From CAYLXX01 sp964387955 (lineage in GTDB: Bacteria > Patescibacteriota > Microgenomatia > UBA1406 > GWC2-37-13), in contig CAYLXX010000001.1 in assembly GCA_964387955.1 (NCBI GenBank), positions 1 to 64,000 of the forward strand: 64,000 nucleotides of DNA, read 5' to 3'. Both the position numbers and the translations under genes were made by a program. Each line of letters opens with the position of its first letter. Positions within the stretch are counted from its first letter, which is position 1. Positions 7,155-15,779 of this stretch are shown here, in pieces. The notes below the pieces were generated by a model. The model did not search any database. It was given only the letters and a program-made list of their open reading frames with translations, and was not told the origin of the DNA.

Positions 7155-8114
7155 ATGAACTGGGTTGACCTTCTGCTTATTGGTTTAATAGTATACTTCG
7201 TTGCCACAACTCGCGGATTTGTTACGAGCATGCTTGAGGCAATGGGATTTATAGTTACTCTTATATTATCGTACCAACTTTACCCGATAATTGGTACGCT
7301 TTTGCAAACACAGTTTTCAATAAGTAAAGGTATCGCGGCAGCAATTGGATTTTTTGTCTGTTGGTTTCTGCTCGAATTTGTCATTTATTTTTTAATTTCT
7401 GCGTTATCAAACCGCTATTTTAGTCACCTACACCAAGAAAAATGGAATAAATGGTTGGGTTTTGTTCCTGGAGTATTGCATGCTTGTATATTATTTTTGT
7501 TTATTGTTAATCTCATTTTTGCTTTGCCGGTAAGAGGTCAAATTAAACAAGATATTCTTGATTCCAAGTTTGGTCCTCACTTTGTCGATGTTTCCCAGTC
7601 GCTGCAGCTGCGACTCAAAAATGTCTTTGGCGGCGCAATTTCTGAGGCGCTTAACTTTTTAACCATCAAACCTGGTTCAGATGAACGGCTGCAACTTGGT
7701 TTTACATTGCGAGAAGATCAGCTAAAAGTTGATGAAGAATCAGAAGCAACCATGCTGAAACTTGTGAATAAAGAGAGACAAGATCGTAAACTCAATACAC
7801 TGACCTATGATCCAGAACTACAGGCAGTAGCGAGAAATTATGCTAAAGAAATGTTTACTCATGGATTTTTTTCGCACGTGTCTCAAGTTGATGCCTCCAC
7901 TCCTGCCGATCGTGCCGAGCGAGCAGGTGTAACGTATGAAGTTATTGGAGAAAATTTGGCATTTGCACCAGATGTATATTTGGCTCATCAAGGGTTGATG
8001 AACTCTGAAGGACACCGAGCAAATATTTTATCGGTTGAATATTCTCGCTGCGGCATTGGTATCATCGATGGAGGAGTGTACGGCAGAATTTTCGTGCAAA
8101 TGTTTAGGAATTAA
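7155..8114 (+). CDS. CvpA-like membrane domain fused to a CAP/SCP domain
   Basis: Residues 1-175 contain about four hydrophobic membrane segments in the arrangement of CvpA (colicin V production) proteins, starting MNWVDLLLIGLIVYF. Residues about 195-319 are a CAP (SCP/Tpx-1/Ves) domain: LVNKERQDRKLNTLTYDPELQAVARNY pattern, His241 (FFSHVS), Glu266 (IGENLAF), Glu285 and His287 (SEGHRANIL). Together His241, Glu266, Glu285 and His287 match the conserved acidic-His cavity of the superfamily. The CAP domain should lie outside the membrane. Function of either part is not established; CAP proteins in bacteria are often linked to cell-surface or spore-coat functions. The ATG follows its own extended -10 box by six bases, and the 3' end overlaps the convergent exonuclease gene by four bases. 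Confidence 0.88.
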   Translation: MNWVDLLLIGLIVYFVATTRGFVTSMLEAMGFIVTLILSYQLYPIIGTLLQTQFSISKGIAAAIGFFVCWFLLEFVIYFLISALSNRYFSHLHQEKWNKWLGFVPGVLHACILFLFIVNLIFALPVRGQIKQDILDSKFGPHFVDVSQSLQLRLKNVFGGAISEALNFLTIKPGSDERLQLGFTLREDQLKVDEESEATMLKLVNKERQDRKLNTLTYDPELQAVARNYAKEMFTHGFFSHVSQVDASTPADRAERAGVTYEVIGENLAFAPDVYLAHQGLMNSEGHRANILSVEYSRCGIGIIDGGVYGRIFVQMFRN

Positions 8115-9043
8115 AATAACGAAGATTGATTGTCGTCTACTAGTTTTTCTTTTTTGACAGGTTTAATTTCTTTCTTTTGCGGCTCCTTTCGTAAAAGCCG
8201 AGGTATGAGTGAATATAATTCAAGTTGCTTTAATTTTTCTTCCATTTCGGGTTTGAAACCAGAATAGGCAATCGAATCCATATTAGCATCCACTTCAACG
8301 TTGGTAAGCAGGGTAGCTAATTTTTTTGAAAGTTCTACACTTTCTTTATGGTCTTTGATAAGTTGTTTTATTCGCTCGGGTTCCACAGTTTCGATATCTG
8401 CAAGTAATTCTTCTATATTGTGATGATCAATCAGTAATTTTGCAGCGGTCTTAGGACCAATGCCTTTGGCGCCGCCATAATTGTCTGAGGCATCACCCAT
8501 AAGGGCTTTAAGATCTGGAACTTGAGTAGGCGGGATACCATATTTCTCAACTACTGCATCTGGAGTGTAAATGGTTGAGGTAGTGATGCCTTTCTGCGGC
8601 GCCACCACAAAAGTTTTTTCATCAACAAGCTGCAGCATATCACGATCGCCAGTTAAAATGAGAATGCGGTCAAATTCGTTTCTAAATTTTCGTGCAAGAG
8701 TTGCGATGACATCGTCGGCTTCAAAGCCTTCTTTCTGCAAACGGGCAATACCAGCTGTGTCCAAAAGATCTTTAATTATCGGAATTTGAAGTTTAAATCC
8801 ATCTGCGGCCTGAGGTCTTTGGATTTGATACTTCTCATACATTTTTTTACGAAATGTTGCGACTGGTGTATCAAGTGCAACTACAAGATGGGTGGGTTTG
8901 AAATCGAGAATTGATTTTTGAAGCATAGTAAAAAAACCGTACACTGCATTGGTAGGAATGCCTGATCGCGTAGATAATTCAGGTAAAGCAAAGTACGCGC
9001 GGTGCATGATGGAGAAGCCATCGATAAGAAGTAAGGTTTTCAT
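8111..9043 (-). CDS. Stand-alone 5'-3' exonuclease (PolI N-domain / FEN family)
   Basis: The 310-residue protein corresponds to the 5' nuclease domain of DNA polymerase I without proofreading or polymerase domains. It shows the metal-binding acidic sites (LLIDGFSIMHRAYFAL; EGFEADDVIATLA; LTGDRDMLQLV; MGDASDN) and the helix-3-turn-helix (KGIGPKTAAKLL). It should remove RNA primers and flaps. After a Lys-rich linker it ends in QSSLF, which fits the QxxLF sliding-clamp-binding pattern. Start overlaps the ftsH stop by four bases (ATGA), so it is translated from the ftsH message. The polymerase part is presumably elsewhere in the genome. Confidence 0.93.
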   Translation of the reverse strand: MKTLLLIDGFSIMHRAYFALPELSTRSGIPTNAVYGFFTMLQKSILDFKPTHLVVALDTPVATFRKKMYEKYQIQRPQAADGFKLQIPIIKDLLDTAGIARLQKEGFEADDVIATLARKFRNEFDRILILTGDRDMLQLVDEKTFVVAPQKGITTSTIYTPDAVVEKYGIPPTQVPDLKALMGDASDNYGGAKGIGPKTAAKLLIDHHNIEELLADIETVEPERIKQLIKDHKESVELSKKLATLLTNVEVDANMDSIAYSGFKPEMEEKLKQLELYSLIPRLLRKEPQKKEIKPVKKEKLVDDNQSSLF

Positions 9044-10938
9044 GCAGTCATCATTTTACTCTTTTTTCCGTTGGGCTTGGGGCCGACAAGTTTCTCGAAT
9101 TGATCTTGATCAAGGCTCTCAGTTCTTATAAGTTCATTAGCTACTCGATCCAAGGCTTTTTTATTTTTTACTAGAGTTACATGTGCAAGAGCATAAGCTT
9201 CGGTGATAATCTTTTTGATTTCATGATCGATTTTAGATAGCATATCTTGAGAAATCGTAGTTTGTTCGTAAAATTGCTTGCCCCATTCAGTGATATCTGA
9301 GGTGGGACCAAAATTGATAGGTCCTAGTGAGCTCATGCCGTACTCCATAACCATGGCTTTGGCTACTTGAGTCGCTTGATCGAAATCGTTAGCTGCACCA
9401 GTTGTAATCTCATCGAAAATATACTCCTCTGCTGCTCGTCCGCCCATCATAACCGACAATCTTTCAAGTAAATGTGTACGAGTCTCATGCAATTTATCAG
9501 CAGCAGGTGGAATCAAAGTATAGCCTAGAGCCATACCGCGGGAAACGATTGAGATGCGATGCACCGGATCGGTATGAAGCATAAAGTGAGACACAATAGC
9601 GTGTCCGGCTTCGTGATAGGCTGTGAGTTTTTTATCAAGATCAGATTGCAGTCTCTTTTTTTCAGGTCCTAGTTTAACTTTGGTAGCCGCCTCTTCAATA
9701 TCTTCAGCATTAATTTTATCTCTTTCATGTCGAGCTGCAAAAATTGCGGCTTCATTTAACATATTTTCCAGGTCGGCTCCTGAAAATCCAACGGTCCGTT
9801 TAGCCACTCGATCCCAATTGACAGTGGTATCAAATGGTTTATTGCGTGCATGAATTTTGATGATCGCTTCCCGTCCTTCAAGATCAGGGTAATCGACGAT
9901 GATGCGGCGATCGAATCTGCCGGGTCTTAATAGCGCCGGGTCAAGGAGATCGCCGCGGTTGGTAGCCGCTATTACCACAACCTGTTCGGTTGGTGCAAAG
10001 CCATCCATCTCAACCAGGATTTGGTTTAATGTTTGTTCTCGTTCATCATGTGAAGGCATCATACCAACAGAGCGCGCTCGGCCGATAGCATCAACTTCGT
10101 CAATAAATATGATCGAAGGAGCGCTTTTTTTGGCAGACATAAATAGGTCTCTCACCCGGGCAGCACCAATTCCGACCAACATTTCCATAAACTCAGATCC
10201 GGCAATCGAAATAAACGGTACTCCAGCTTCTCCTGCTACAGCTTTTGCCAGCAGTGTTTTACCGCAACCTGCCGGGCCCACAAGTAATACGCCTTTTGGA
10301 GTACGAGCGCCCATTTTTTTATATTTCTCAGGATGTTTCAAAAAATCTACGACTTCTTCAAGCTCTTTTTTTGCCTCATCTACACCCGCTACATCCTTAA
10401 AAGATACCTTGGGCATATCTTTGGTAAATCGTTTTACTTTAGCTTGACCAAACGAGAATACAGAATCTTGTGCACCTTTGGCTTGTCTAAAAATAAATAT
10501 AAAAAAAGCCACCATAAGCAGAGTTGGAATAATGTTGGCAAGGAGTGCAACAAATCCTGTTGAACCTTGAGTATCCTTAACAATCATTTTAACTTTATTG
10601 GGGTTGACTCCCGAATCCCGTAGCGTCTCAACGAAGCTTGTACTTGTCTCTTTATATGTTATACCGCTTGTACCATCTTTATAATATAAAAGCACCTTGT
10701 TATCGATAATTTCGACATGGTTGATTTTATCTTGTTTAATTTCTTGGATAGCAGTTGAAAGTGATTTTTCGGGAGCGGCTTTGTCGACTTCGTGAGAGAG
10801 AAAAGAGAAGCCGTAGGCTATAAAAAAGAAAACAAAAAAAGCTATGAATAGTGTTTTGATGTCTAAAGTTAATCCGAAGAAGTTGAATTTACGTGTCTTA
10901 TCTCGCTTGGACCCATTGTCCTTACCTTTATCTGCCAT
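9040..10938 (-). CDS. ftsH: ATP-dependent zinc metalloprotease FtsH
   Basis: This membrane-bound AAA+ protease degrades misfolded and regulatory proteins. Two membrane segments (about 27-47 and 128-150) flank a small external domain. The AAA domain has Walker A GPAGCGKT (221-228), the pore loop FMEMLVG (250-256), Walker B IIFIDE (276-281) and the SRH region. The protease domain has the zinc motif HEAGH (442-446). Length 632 is normal. Walker A has Cys where Thr is common. The ATG lies seven bases after an extended -10 box. Confidence 0.98.
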   Translation of the reverse strand: MADKGKDNGSKRDKTRKFNFFGLTLDIKTLFIAFFVFFFIAYGFSFLSHEVDKAAPEKSLSTAIQEIKQDKINHVEIIDNKVLLYYKDGTSGITYKETSTSFVETLRDSGVNPNKVKMIVKDTQGSTGFVALLANIIPTLLMVAFFIFIFRQAKGAQDSVFSFGQAKVKRFTKDMPKVSFKDVAGVDEAKKELEEVVDFLKHPEKYKKMGARTPKGVLLVGPAGCGKTLLAKAVAGEAGVPFISIAGSEFMEMLVGIGAARVRDLFMSAKKSAPSIIFIDEVDAIGRARSVGMMPSHDEREQTLNQILVEMDGFAPTEQVVVIAATNRGDLLDPALLRPGRFDRRIIVDYPDLEGREAIIKIHARNKPFDTTVNWDRVAKRTVGFSGADLENMLNEAAIFAARHERDKINAEDIEEAATKVKLGPEKKRLQSDLDKKLTAYHEAGHAIVSHFMLHTDPVHRISIVSRGMALGYTLIPPAADKLHETRTHLLERLSVMMGGRAAEEYIFDEITTGAANDFDQATQVAKAMVMEYGMSSLGPINFGPTSDITEWGKQFYEQTTISQDMLSKIDHEIKKIITEAYALAHVTLVKNKKALDRVANELIRTESLDQDQFEKLVGPKPNGKKSKMMTA

Positions 10939-10945
10939 AGGATAT

Positions 10946-10954
10946 ATTTTAGCA
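10946..10954 (-). promoter_or_regulatory. Extended -10 promoter of ftsH, leaderless
   Basis: On the minus strand TGC-TAAAAT is followed by seven bases and the ftsH ATG at 10938. It is divergent from the TsaC-TsaE promoter at 10961-10969. Confidence 0.65.
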
Positions 10955-10960
10955 GATTTC

Positions 10961-10969
10961 TGGTAGAAT
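10961..10969 (+). promoter_or_regulatory. Extended -10 promoter of the tsaC-tsaE fusion
   Basis: TGG-TAGAAT ends 14 bases before the ATG at 10984, so the expected leader is only about eight bases and has no Shine-Dalgarno site. A second A+T-rich box (TAAAAT, 10978-10983) touches the ATG and is too close to serve as the -10. Confidence 0.55.
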
Positions 10970-10983
10970 TGATAGCGTAAAAT

Positions 10984-12045
10984 ATGAAGATTTTAACTCT
11001 TGGAGCAAATCAAAAGCAGGTTATTGATGAAGCCATTCAAACTCTTAAACAAGGTGGACTTATAGTTGCACCTTCGGATACTGTGTATGGTTTGGTTGTC
11101 GATACAGCCAACGAAGATGCCGTGAAAAAACTCATCAATTTCAAGAATCGACCGCTTGGCAAATCAATTTCGGTTTTTGTTGGCGATCTTACAATGGCAA
11201 GTCGTTATGTAGATATAAATTCCATGCAATCCACAATTCTTCACAAACTTTTACCCGGACCATTTACCGTGGTATTGCCTTCATTACATCAAACTTCGCG
11301 TTTACTTGAATCAGAAAAAGGCACTCTAGGAATTCGTGTGCCAAGTTATACATTTATCACTGATTTTGTTACGCAATTTGGTCAACCGCTTACAGCGACA
11401 TCAGTTAACCTCGGAGGAAGATCACCGCATTACTCAATTGAATCATTATTGCATCAATTACCGCAGTCAAAAAAAGATATGATTGATTTAGTAATCGATG
11501 CCGGCAAATTGCCAAGAAATAAACCTTCGACTGTTATTGACTTATCCACTCCTACTGTCAAAATATTACGTAAAGGAGATATTTTATATTCAGATGAAAC
11601 TACTTATATTTCCCACACTCCTACGCAAACCAAAAAAATTGCTCAGTTTATTTTTAATAAAGTTGCAGAGAGCATAAAACCTCTTGTTTTTATTTTAAAA
11701 GGAGAATTGGGTACAGGTAAAACAGTTTTTGTCAAAGGGATAGGGGAATTATTGGGAATAAAAAATATTATTTCACCTACGTTCACCATAAGCTATGAAT
11801 ACCCAATTAAGAATCATCACAAGTTTCGCAATCTATATCACTTTGATTTGTACAACATTGAAGAGGCTGAAGAATTTAAATACCTAGGTTTTGAAAAGGT
11901 ATTAAAACAAGGCAACATAGTGTGTATCGAGTGGGGAGAGAAGGCTGGAGAATTGGCTCAAATTTTTTCTGATAAAGCCCAAGTAATTTTTATCGAGTTT
12001 CAGTACCAATCTCCAAAGACTCGATCTATACAATTGACCCTCTGA
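10984..12045 (+). CDS. TsaC-TsaE fusion: threonylcarbamoyl-AMP synthase and t6A ATPase
   Basis: Two steps of t6A tRNA modification sit on one chain. Residues 1-203 are TsaC/YrdC: GGLIVAPSDTVYGL, a Lys-Arg patch (KNRPLGKSISVFV), LPGPFTVVL, TSVNLGG and STVIDL, making threonylcarbamoyl-AMP from Thr, bicarbonate and ATP. Residues 212-353 are TsaE/YjeE: P-loop GELGTGKT (240-247), SPTF (264-267), YHFDLY (285-290) and CIEWGEKA, the ATPase that cycles the TsaB-TsaD complex. No stop or frameshift separates them and both halves look intact. TsaD follows 580 bases downstream; TsaB is not in the window. The 3' end overlaps the convergent hypothetical gene by 20 bases. Confidence 0.94.
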   Translation: MKILTLGANQKQVIDEAIQTLKQGGLIVAPSDTVYGLVVDTANEDAVKKLINFKNRPLGKSISVFVGDLTMASRYVDINSMQSTILHKLLPGPFTVVLPSLHQTSRLLESEKGTLGIRVPSYTFITDFVTQFGQPLTATSVNLGGRSPHYSIESLLHQLPQSKKDMIDLVIDAGKLPRNKPSTVIDLSTPTVKILRKGDILYSDETTYISHTPTQTKKIAQFIFNKVAESIKPLVFILKGELGTGKTVFVKGIGELLGIKNIISPTFTISYEYPIKNHHKFRNLYHFDLYNIEEAEEFKYLGFEKVLKQGNIVCIEWGEKAGELAQIFSDKAQVIFIEFQYQSPKTRSIQLTL

Positions 12046-12580
12046 TAGGAGTAATCGGAAATGGTTGCGGAGAGGATGTGAACGTATTGTTTCGTTTCGC
12101 GTCAACAACTTCATGAGATTGTTCAAGTTGCCACCAATCATTATTAGTAGTAAGAGAAGCAGTAAGTGCATGAAAGTATTGACCAATATTCGTTCGTGCA
12201 AGTAGTGCTTGTGTTCTTTCAGCGATTTTTTCCTTAAGGCCGATTTGAGTCTCGGTATACAGTGCGTCATCAAATACTGGACCTTCATTAGGTAATAAAA
12301 CTTCAGTCACGTGCAGTTCTTGCTCATGGCCGTTAAATTGTACAGTTCCAACAACTTCATTTTTTTGAGCACCCTTAATAGCATTCAAAACTACATTAGC
12401 ATCGGCTTTATTATTAAGAAAATCAGCCAGGAGCTTGTCGTTTTCTCGCTCTCCAGGTCGATCAACTACCGCAGCTTTATTTTGCCGATGACCAGGGATT
12501 CTACCGTGCTCAAGATAATCAGCCGTCGCGTGAACTTCTTCTGCTTCCAAGTGTGACCACCATGCTTTATCTGGACTCAT
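12026..12580 (-). CDS. Hypothetical soluble protein
   Basis: No family is recognised in the 184 residues. The protein is acidic to neutral, without signal peptide or membrane segment, and has several Trp residues (KAWWSHLE, NNDWWQLE). It lies between two t6A genes but on the opposite strand, with its tail overlapping the TsaC-TsaE tail. A promoter-like TTGACA and TATAAA precede the ATG by eight bases. The regular codon use and promoter support a real gene. Confidence 0.6.
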   Translation of the reverse strand: MSPDKAWWSHLEAEEVHATADYLEHGRIPGHRQNKAAVVDRPGERENDKLLADFLNNKADANVVLNAIKGAQKNEVVGTVQFNGHEQELHVTEVLLPNEGPVFDDALYTETQIGLKEKIAERTQALLARTNIGQYFHALTASLTTNNDWWQLEQSHEVVDAKRNNTFTSSPQPFPITPIRGSIV

Positions 12581-12588
12581 AGTAATGG

Positions 12589-12615
12589 TTTATAATATGA
12601 ATACTAATTTGTCAA
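12589..12615 (-). promoter_or_regulatory. Candidate leaderless promoter of the 12026-12580 gene
   Basis: Minus strand TTGACA (12615-12610), a short 15-base spacer, TATAAA (12594-12589), then eight bases to the ATG at 12580. The spacer is below optimum, so strength is uncertain. Confidence 0.45.
12591..12596 (+). promoter_or_regulatory. Candidate -10 box of tsaD
   Basis: A perfect TATAAT 28 bases before the tsaD ATG. No convincing -35 is seen. The leader would be about 20 bases with at most a weak GAG ribosome site. Confidence 0.4.
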
Positions 12616-12624
12616 GTTGAGATT

Positions 12625-13677
12625 ATGAAAATCCTATCTATAGATACGTCAGCCGATGAAACCTCTTGTGCCGTGACTACCGGTCGCAGGGTAATTTCTC
12701 ACATCGAATATTCCCAAATTTTGACCCATAAAAAATGGGGAGGTATTGTGCCTTCAATTGCCAAGCGTGCCCATGAGGAACGAATTGATATGGTGGTTGA
12801 GGAAACAATTGTCAAATCAGGCTCAAAACTTGACGATATAGATTATTTTGCCGTGACGTATGGCCCAGGTCTGGCAATTGCTCTTGAGGTGGGTATAAAA
12901 AAAATCAAAGAACTCGCTCAAGCATATAACAAATCTATTATTCCGGTCAATCATATGGAAGGACATATTTATTCATGTTTCGTGCAAAATAGTCAAGGCA
13001 ACACAGCTTTTGACTTTGAGTTTCCGTATCTTGCTTTACTGGTATCGGGCGGACATACAGAACTTGTTCATTTTAAAAACCATGTTGAATATGAGGTACT
13101 TGGTGAAACAACTGACGATGCCGCCGGGGAAGCACTTGATAAAGCAGGCAAACTATTAGGACTTGGTTACCCCGGCGGACCTGTAATCGAGAGACTAGCA
13201 GCCGATGTCAAACACGAAGACCGCTATGCATTTCCCCGGCCGATGATGAAATCCGGCAACCTGAAATTTTCTTTTTCCGGTCTAAAAACAGCTTTTTATT
13301 ATCACCTTAAGAACATGAGCGAGGAAGATAAAATTGAGAACTTGAAATATTTAGCAAGTTCATTTCAAGAAGCGGTTTTCGACTCTATCATAAAAAAGAC
13401 AGAAGATGCCATCAAACAAACGGGTATAAATCGATTAACTATAGGCGGAGGAGTAAGTGCCAATATATATTTAAGAAATCGAATGCGCAATTTAGTCAAA
13501 AAATATAGTGGCACAGTAATTTTTCCTCCTTATAAATATTTAACAGGCGATAATGCCGCTATGATTGGAGTCGCAGCTTTCTACAAAGCACAAAAAAATC
13601 TCTTTATACCTCCTGATGCGCATCTTGACCGAATACCAAGATTGTCGCTTAGCAATGCCGAATCTTTCCTGATATAA
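12625..13677 (+). CDS. tsaD: tRNA threonylcarbamoyltransferase TsaD
   Basis: TsaD transfers the threonylcarbamoyl group to A37 of ANN-decoding tRNAs. The ASKHA fold is shown by IDTSADETSCAV at the N-terminus, the metal-binding pair His110 and His114 (VNHMEGHIYS), VSGGHTEL, and the C-terminal GGGVSANIYLR and GDNAAMIGVA. At 350 residues it is full length. It lies near the TsaC-TsaE fusion but is separately promoted. Its stop codon is embedded in the -10 box of sufC. Confidence 0.97.
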   Translation: MKILSIDTSADETSCAVTTGRRVISHIEYSQILTHKKWGGIVPSIAKRAHEERIDMVVEETIVKSGSKLDDIDYFAVTYGPGLAIALEVGIKKIKELAQAYNKSIIPVNHMEGHIYSCFVQNSQGNTAFDFEFPYLALLVSGGHTELVHFKNHVEYEVLGETTDDAAGEALDKAGKLLGLGYPGGPVIERLAADVKHEDRYAFPRPMMKSGNLKFSFSGLKTAFYYHLKNMSEEDKIENLKYLASSFQEAVFDSIIKKTEDAIKQTGINRLTIGGGVSANIYLRNRMRNLVKKYSGTVIFPPYKYLTGDNAAMIGVAAFYKAQKNLFIPPDAHLDRIPRLSLSNAESFLI

Positions 13678-13678
13678 T
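13673..13678 (+). promoter_or_regulatory. -10 box of the suf operon, leaderless
   Basis: TATAAT overlaps the TAA of tsaD and ends six bases before the sufC ATG at 13685. A weak TTAGCA lies 18 bases upstream. It should start the suf transcript at the ATG. Confidence 0.6.
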
Positions 13679-13684
13679 AAGAGC

Positions 13685-14398
13685 ATGCTTTCGGTGAAAA
13701 AACTTACTGCAAAAGTGGGTAAAAAAACTATCCTTAAAGACTTCACTTTCAATTTCGAGAAAGGCAAAGTATATGCAGTGATGGGTCCGAATGGATCTGG
13801 TAAATCTACTTTAGCATATGCCATTATGGGTCATCCTTCTTATACAATTAACGGTACTTCCAAAATGATTCTTGAGAAGAAAAATATTCTTGCTCTTGAC
13901 GCCGAGAAACGAGCAAAACTAGGAATTTTTTTATCATTTCAAAATCCTCAATCTTTATCAGGCGTTAAAGTACGACAACTTTTGCAACTTGCTCTTCATG
14001 GCAAAAAAGATCCCTTGGCTCTACATAATGAAATTAAAAAATATGCTAAAGAATTACATATCAAAGACGAGCTACTGGAAAGATCTCTCAATGACGGAGC
14101 TTCAGGTGGTGAAAAAAAGAAACTAGAAGTATTGCAAGCTGCTGTGCTCGATAAAAAGTTATTGATTTTTGATGAAGTTGATACTGGAGTTGATGTTGAC
14201 GCATTGAAGTCGATCTCCCAATTTTTACATAAATATAAAAAAAATAAAACCTACATTGTCATTACCCATTACAATCGTATTCTCCACTACTTAAAACCGG
14301 ATTATGTATTAGTTCTTGTTGATGGACAACTTAAAAAGGTTGGCGACTCAAAATTAGCAAATCAGATAGAAAAAGAGGGTTATGGCAAATACACCTAA
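13685..14398 (+). CDS. sufC: Fe-S assembly ATPase SufC
   Basis: ABC-type ATPase that drives the SufBCD scaffold. Walker A is GPNGSGKST (34-42), the signature ASGGEKKKLE replaces the transporter LSGGQ as usual in SufC, and Walker B with switch reads LLIFDEVDTGVD. There is no membrane partner. At 237 residues it is slightly short of the usual 250. It overlaps sufB by 17 bases, indicating coupled translation. Confidence 0.96.
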   Translation: MLSVKKLTAKVGKKTILKDFTFNFEKGKVYAVMGPNGSGKSTLAYAIMGHPSYTINGTSKMILEKKNILALDAEKRAKLGIFLSFQNPQSLSGVKVRQLLQLALHGKKDPLALHNEIKKYAKELHIKDELLERSLNDGASGGEKKKLEVLQAAVLDKKLLIFDEVDTGVDVDALKSISQFLHKYKKNKTYIVITHYNRILHYLKPDYVLVLVDGQLKKVGDSKLANQIEKEGYGKYT

Positions 14399-15779
14399 TT
14401 TAGACTTCGAATATAGATATGGTTTTTCGATGCAGGAAAACTACAAATTTAAAGCTCGTAAAGGGCTCAATGAAGCTGTAGTCAGACAAATTTCGGCCAT
14501 GAAAAAAGAACCGAAATGGATGACTGATTTTCGACTCAAGTCATATAAAGTTTTTCTTGATAAAAAAATGCCCGACTGGGGAGCGGATTTATCAAAAATT
14601 AATTTTGACAATATTTATTACTATATTAAACCGACCGAGGGACAAGCAGATAGCTGGGACAAATTACCTAAAGAAATCAAAGACACCTATGACCGCATTG
14701 GCGTACCTGAAGCAGAAAAAAAATTTCTCTCAGGTGTATCTGCTCAATATGAGTCTGAGGTTGTGTATGAAAGTATCAGCAAACTGCTTACTAAACAAGG
14801 AGTAATTTTCTGCGATATGGATACAGCGCTTCGTAAGTATCCAGAGATAGTTAAAGAATATTTTGGTCACTTGATACCTCCTCATGACAATAAATTTGCA
14901 GCGCTTAATTCGGCAGTTTGGTCAGGTGGGTCATTTGTATATGTGCCAAAAGGTGTGCATGTCACTTTGCCTTTGCAAGCATACTTCAGAATTAATGCCG
15001 AACGGTTTGGACAATTTGAAAGAACGTTGATTATTGCCGAAGAAGGAAGTAATGTTCATTATATTGAAGGGTGTACTGCGCCGATCTATACAACTGATTC
15101 TTTGCATGCGGCAGTGGTGGAAATTTATGTCAAAAAGGATGCTCGTGTAAGATATACAACTGTGCAAAACTGGAGTAAAAATGTTTATAACTTGGTTACC
15201 AAACGTGCCAAGGCTCACGAAAACGCCATCATGGAATGGATTGACTGTAATCTTGGTAGCCAAGTGACAATGAAGTACCCAAGCGTGTATTTGATGGGCG
15301 AGGGGGCAAGAGGAGAAGTATTGTCTATTGCTTTTGCAGGAGAAAATCAACATCAAGATGCTGGTGCCAAAATGTTGCATTTTGCTCCAAAGACTAAATC
15401 GAGAATTGTTTCTAAGTCAATCTCCAAAGACAACGGTCGAACTTCGTATCGTGGTTTAGTACAAGTTTTTCCGGGTGCTAAAGACTCATCGGTCTATGTA
15501 TCATGCGACGCACTGATTCTTGATGAAAAATCTAGATCAGATACTTACCCATCAATGCGCATTAAAGAAAACGATGTCGAAGTGCAACATGAAGCAACAG
15601 TTGAAAAATTAGGAGAGGATAAATTATTTTATCTCATGTCTCGAGGCATGAGTAAAACCGATGCCGAAGGGTTGCTTGTAAACGGGTTCATTGACCCGGT
15701 CACTCGCGAGATTCCTCTTGAGTATTCGATTGAGTTAAATCGTTTGATCAAGCTGGAGATGGCTGGAAGTGTAGGATGA
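14382..15779 (+). CDS. sufB: Fe-S cluster scaffold protein SufB
   Basis: SufB with SufC and SufD builds Fe-S clusters. The 465-residue protein has the beta-helix core and the C-terminal SufBD block (FYLMSRGMSKTDAEGLLVNGF). Conserved stretches such as LNSAVWSGGSFVYVPKGV and EGCTAPIYTTDSLHAAVVEI are present. The ATG at 14382 lies inside sufC, after an AAGAGGG ribosome-like site. The stop overlaps the next start by four bases (ATGA). Confidence 0.96.
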   Translation: MANTPNLDFEYRYGFSMQENYKFKARKGLNEAVVRQISAMKKEPKWMTDFRLKSYKVFLDKKMPDWGADLSKINFDNIYYYIKPTEGQADSWDKLPKEIKDTYDRIGVPEAEKKFLSGVSAQYESEVVYESISKLLTKQGVIFCDMDTALRKYPEIVKEYFGHLIPPHDNKFAALNSAVWSGGSFVYVPKGVHVTLPLQAYFRINAERFGQFERTLIIAEEGSNVHYIEGCTAPIYTTDSLHAAVVEIYVKKDARVRYTTVQNWSKNVYNLVTKRAKAHENAIMEWIDCNLGSQVTMKYPSVYLMGEGARGEVLSIAFAGENQHQDAGAKMLHFAPKTKSRIVSKSISKDNGRTSYRGLVQVFPGAKDSSVYVSCDALILDEKSRSDTYPSMRIKENDVEVQHEATVEKLGEDKLFYLMSRGMSKTDAEGLLVNGFIDPVTREIPLEYSIELNRLIKLEMAGSVG

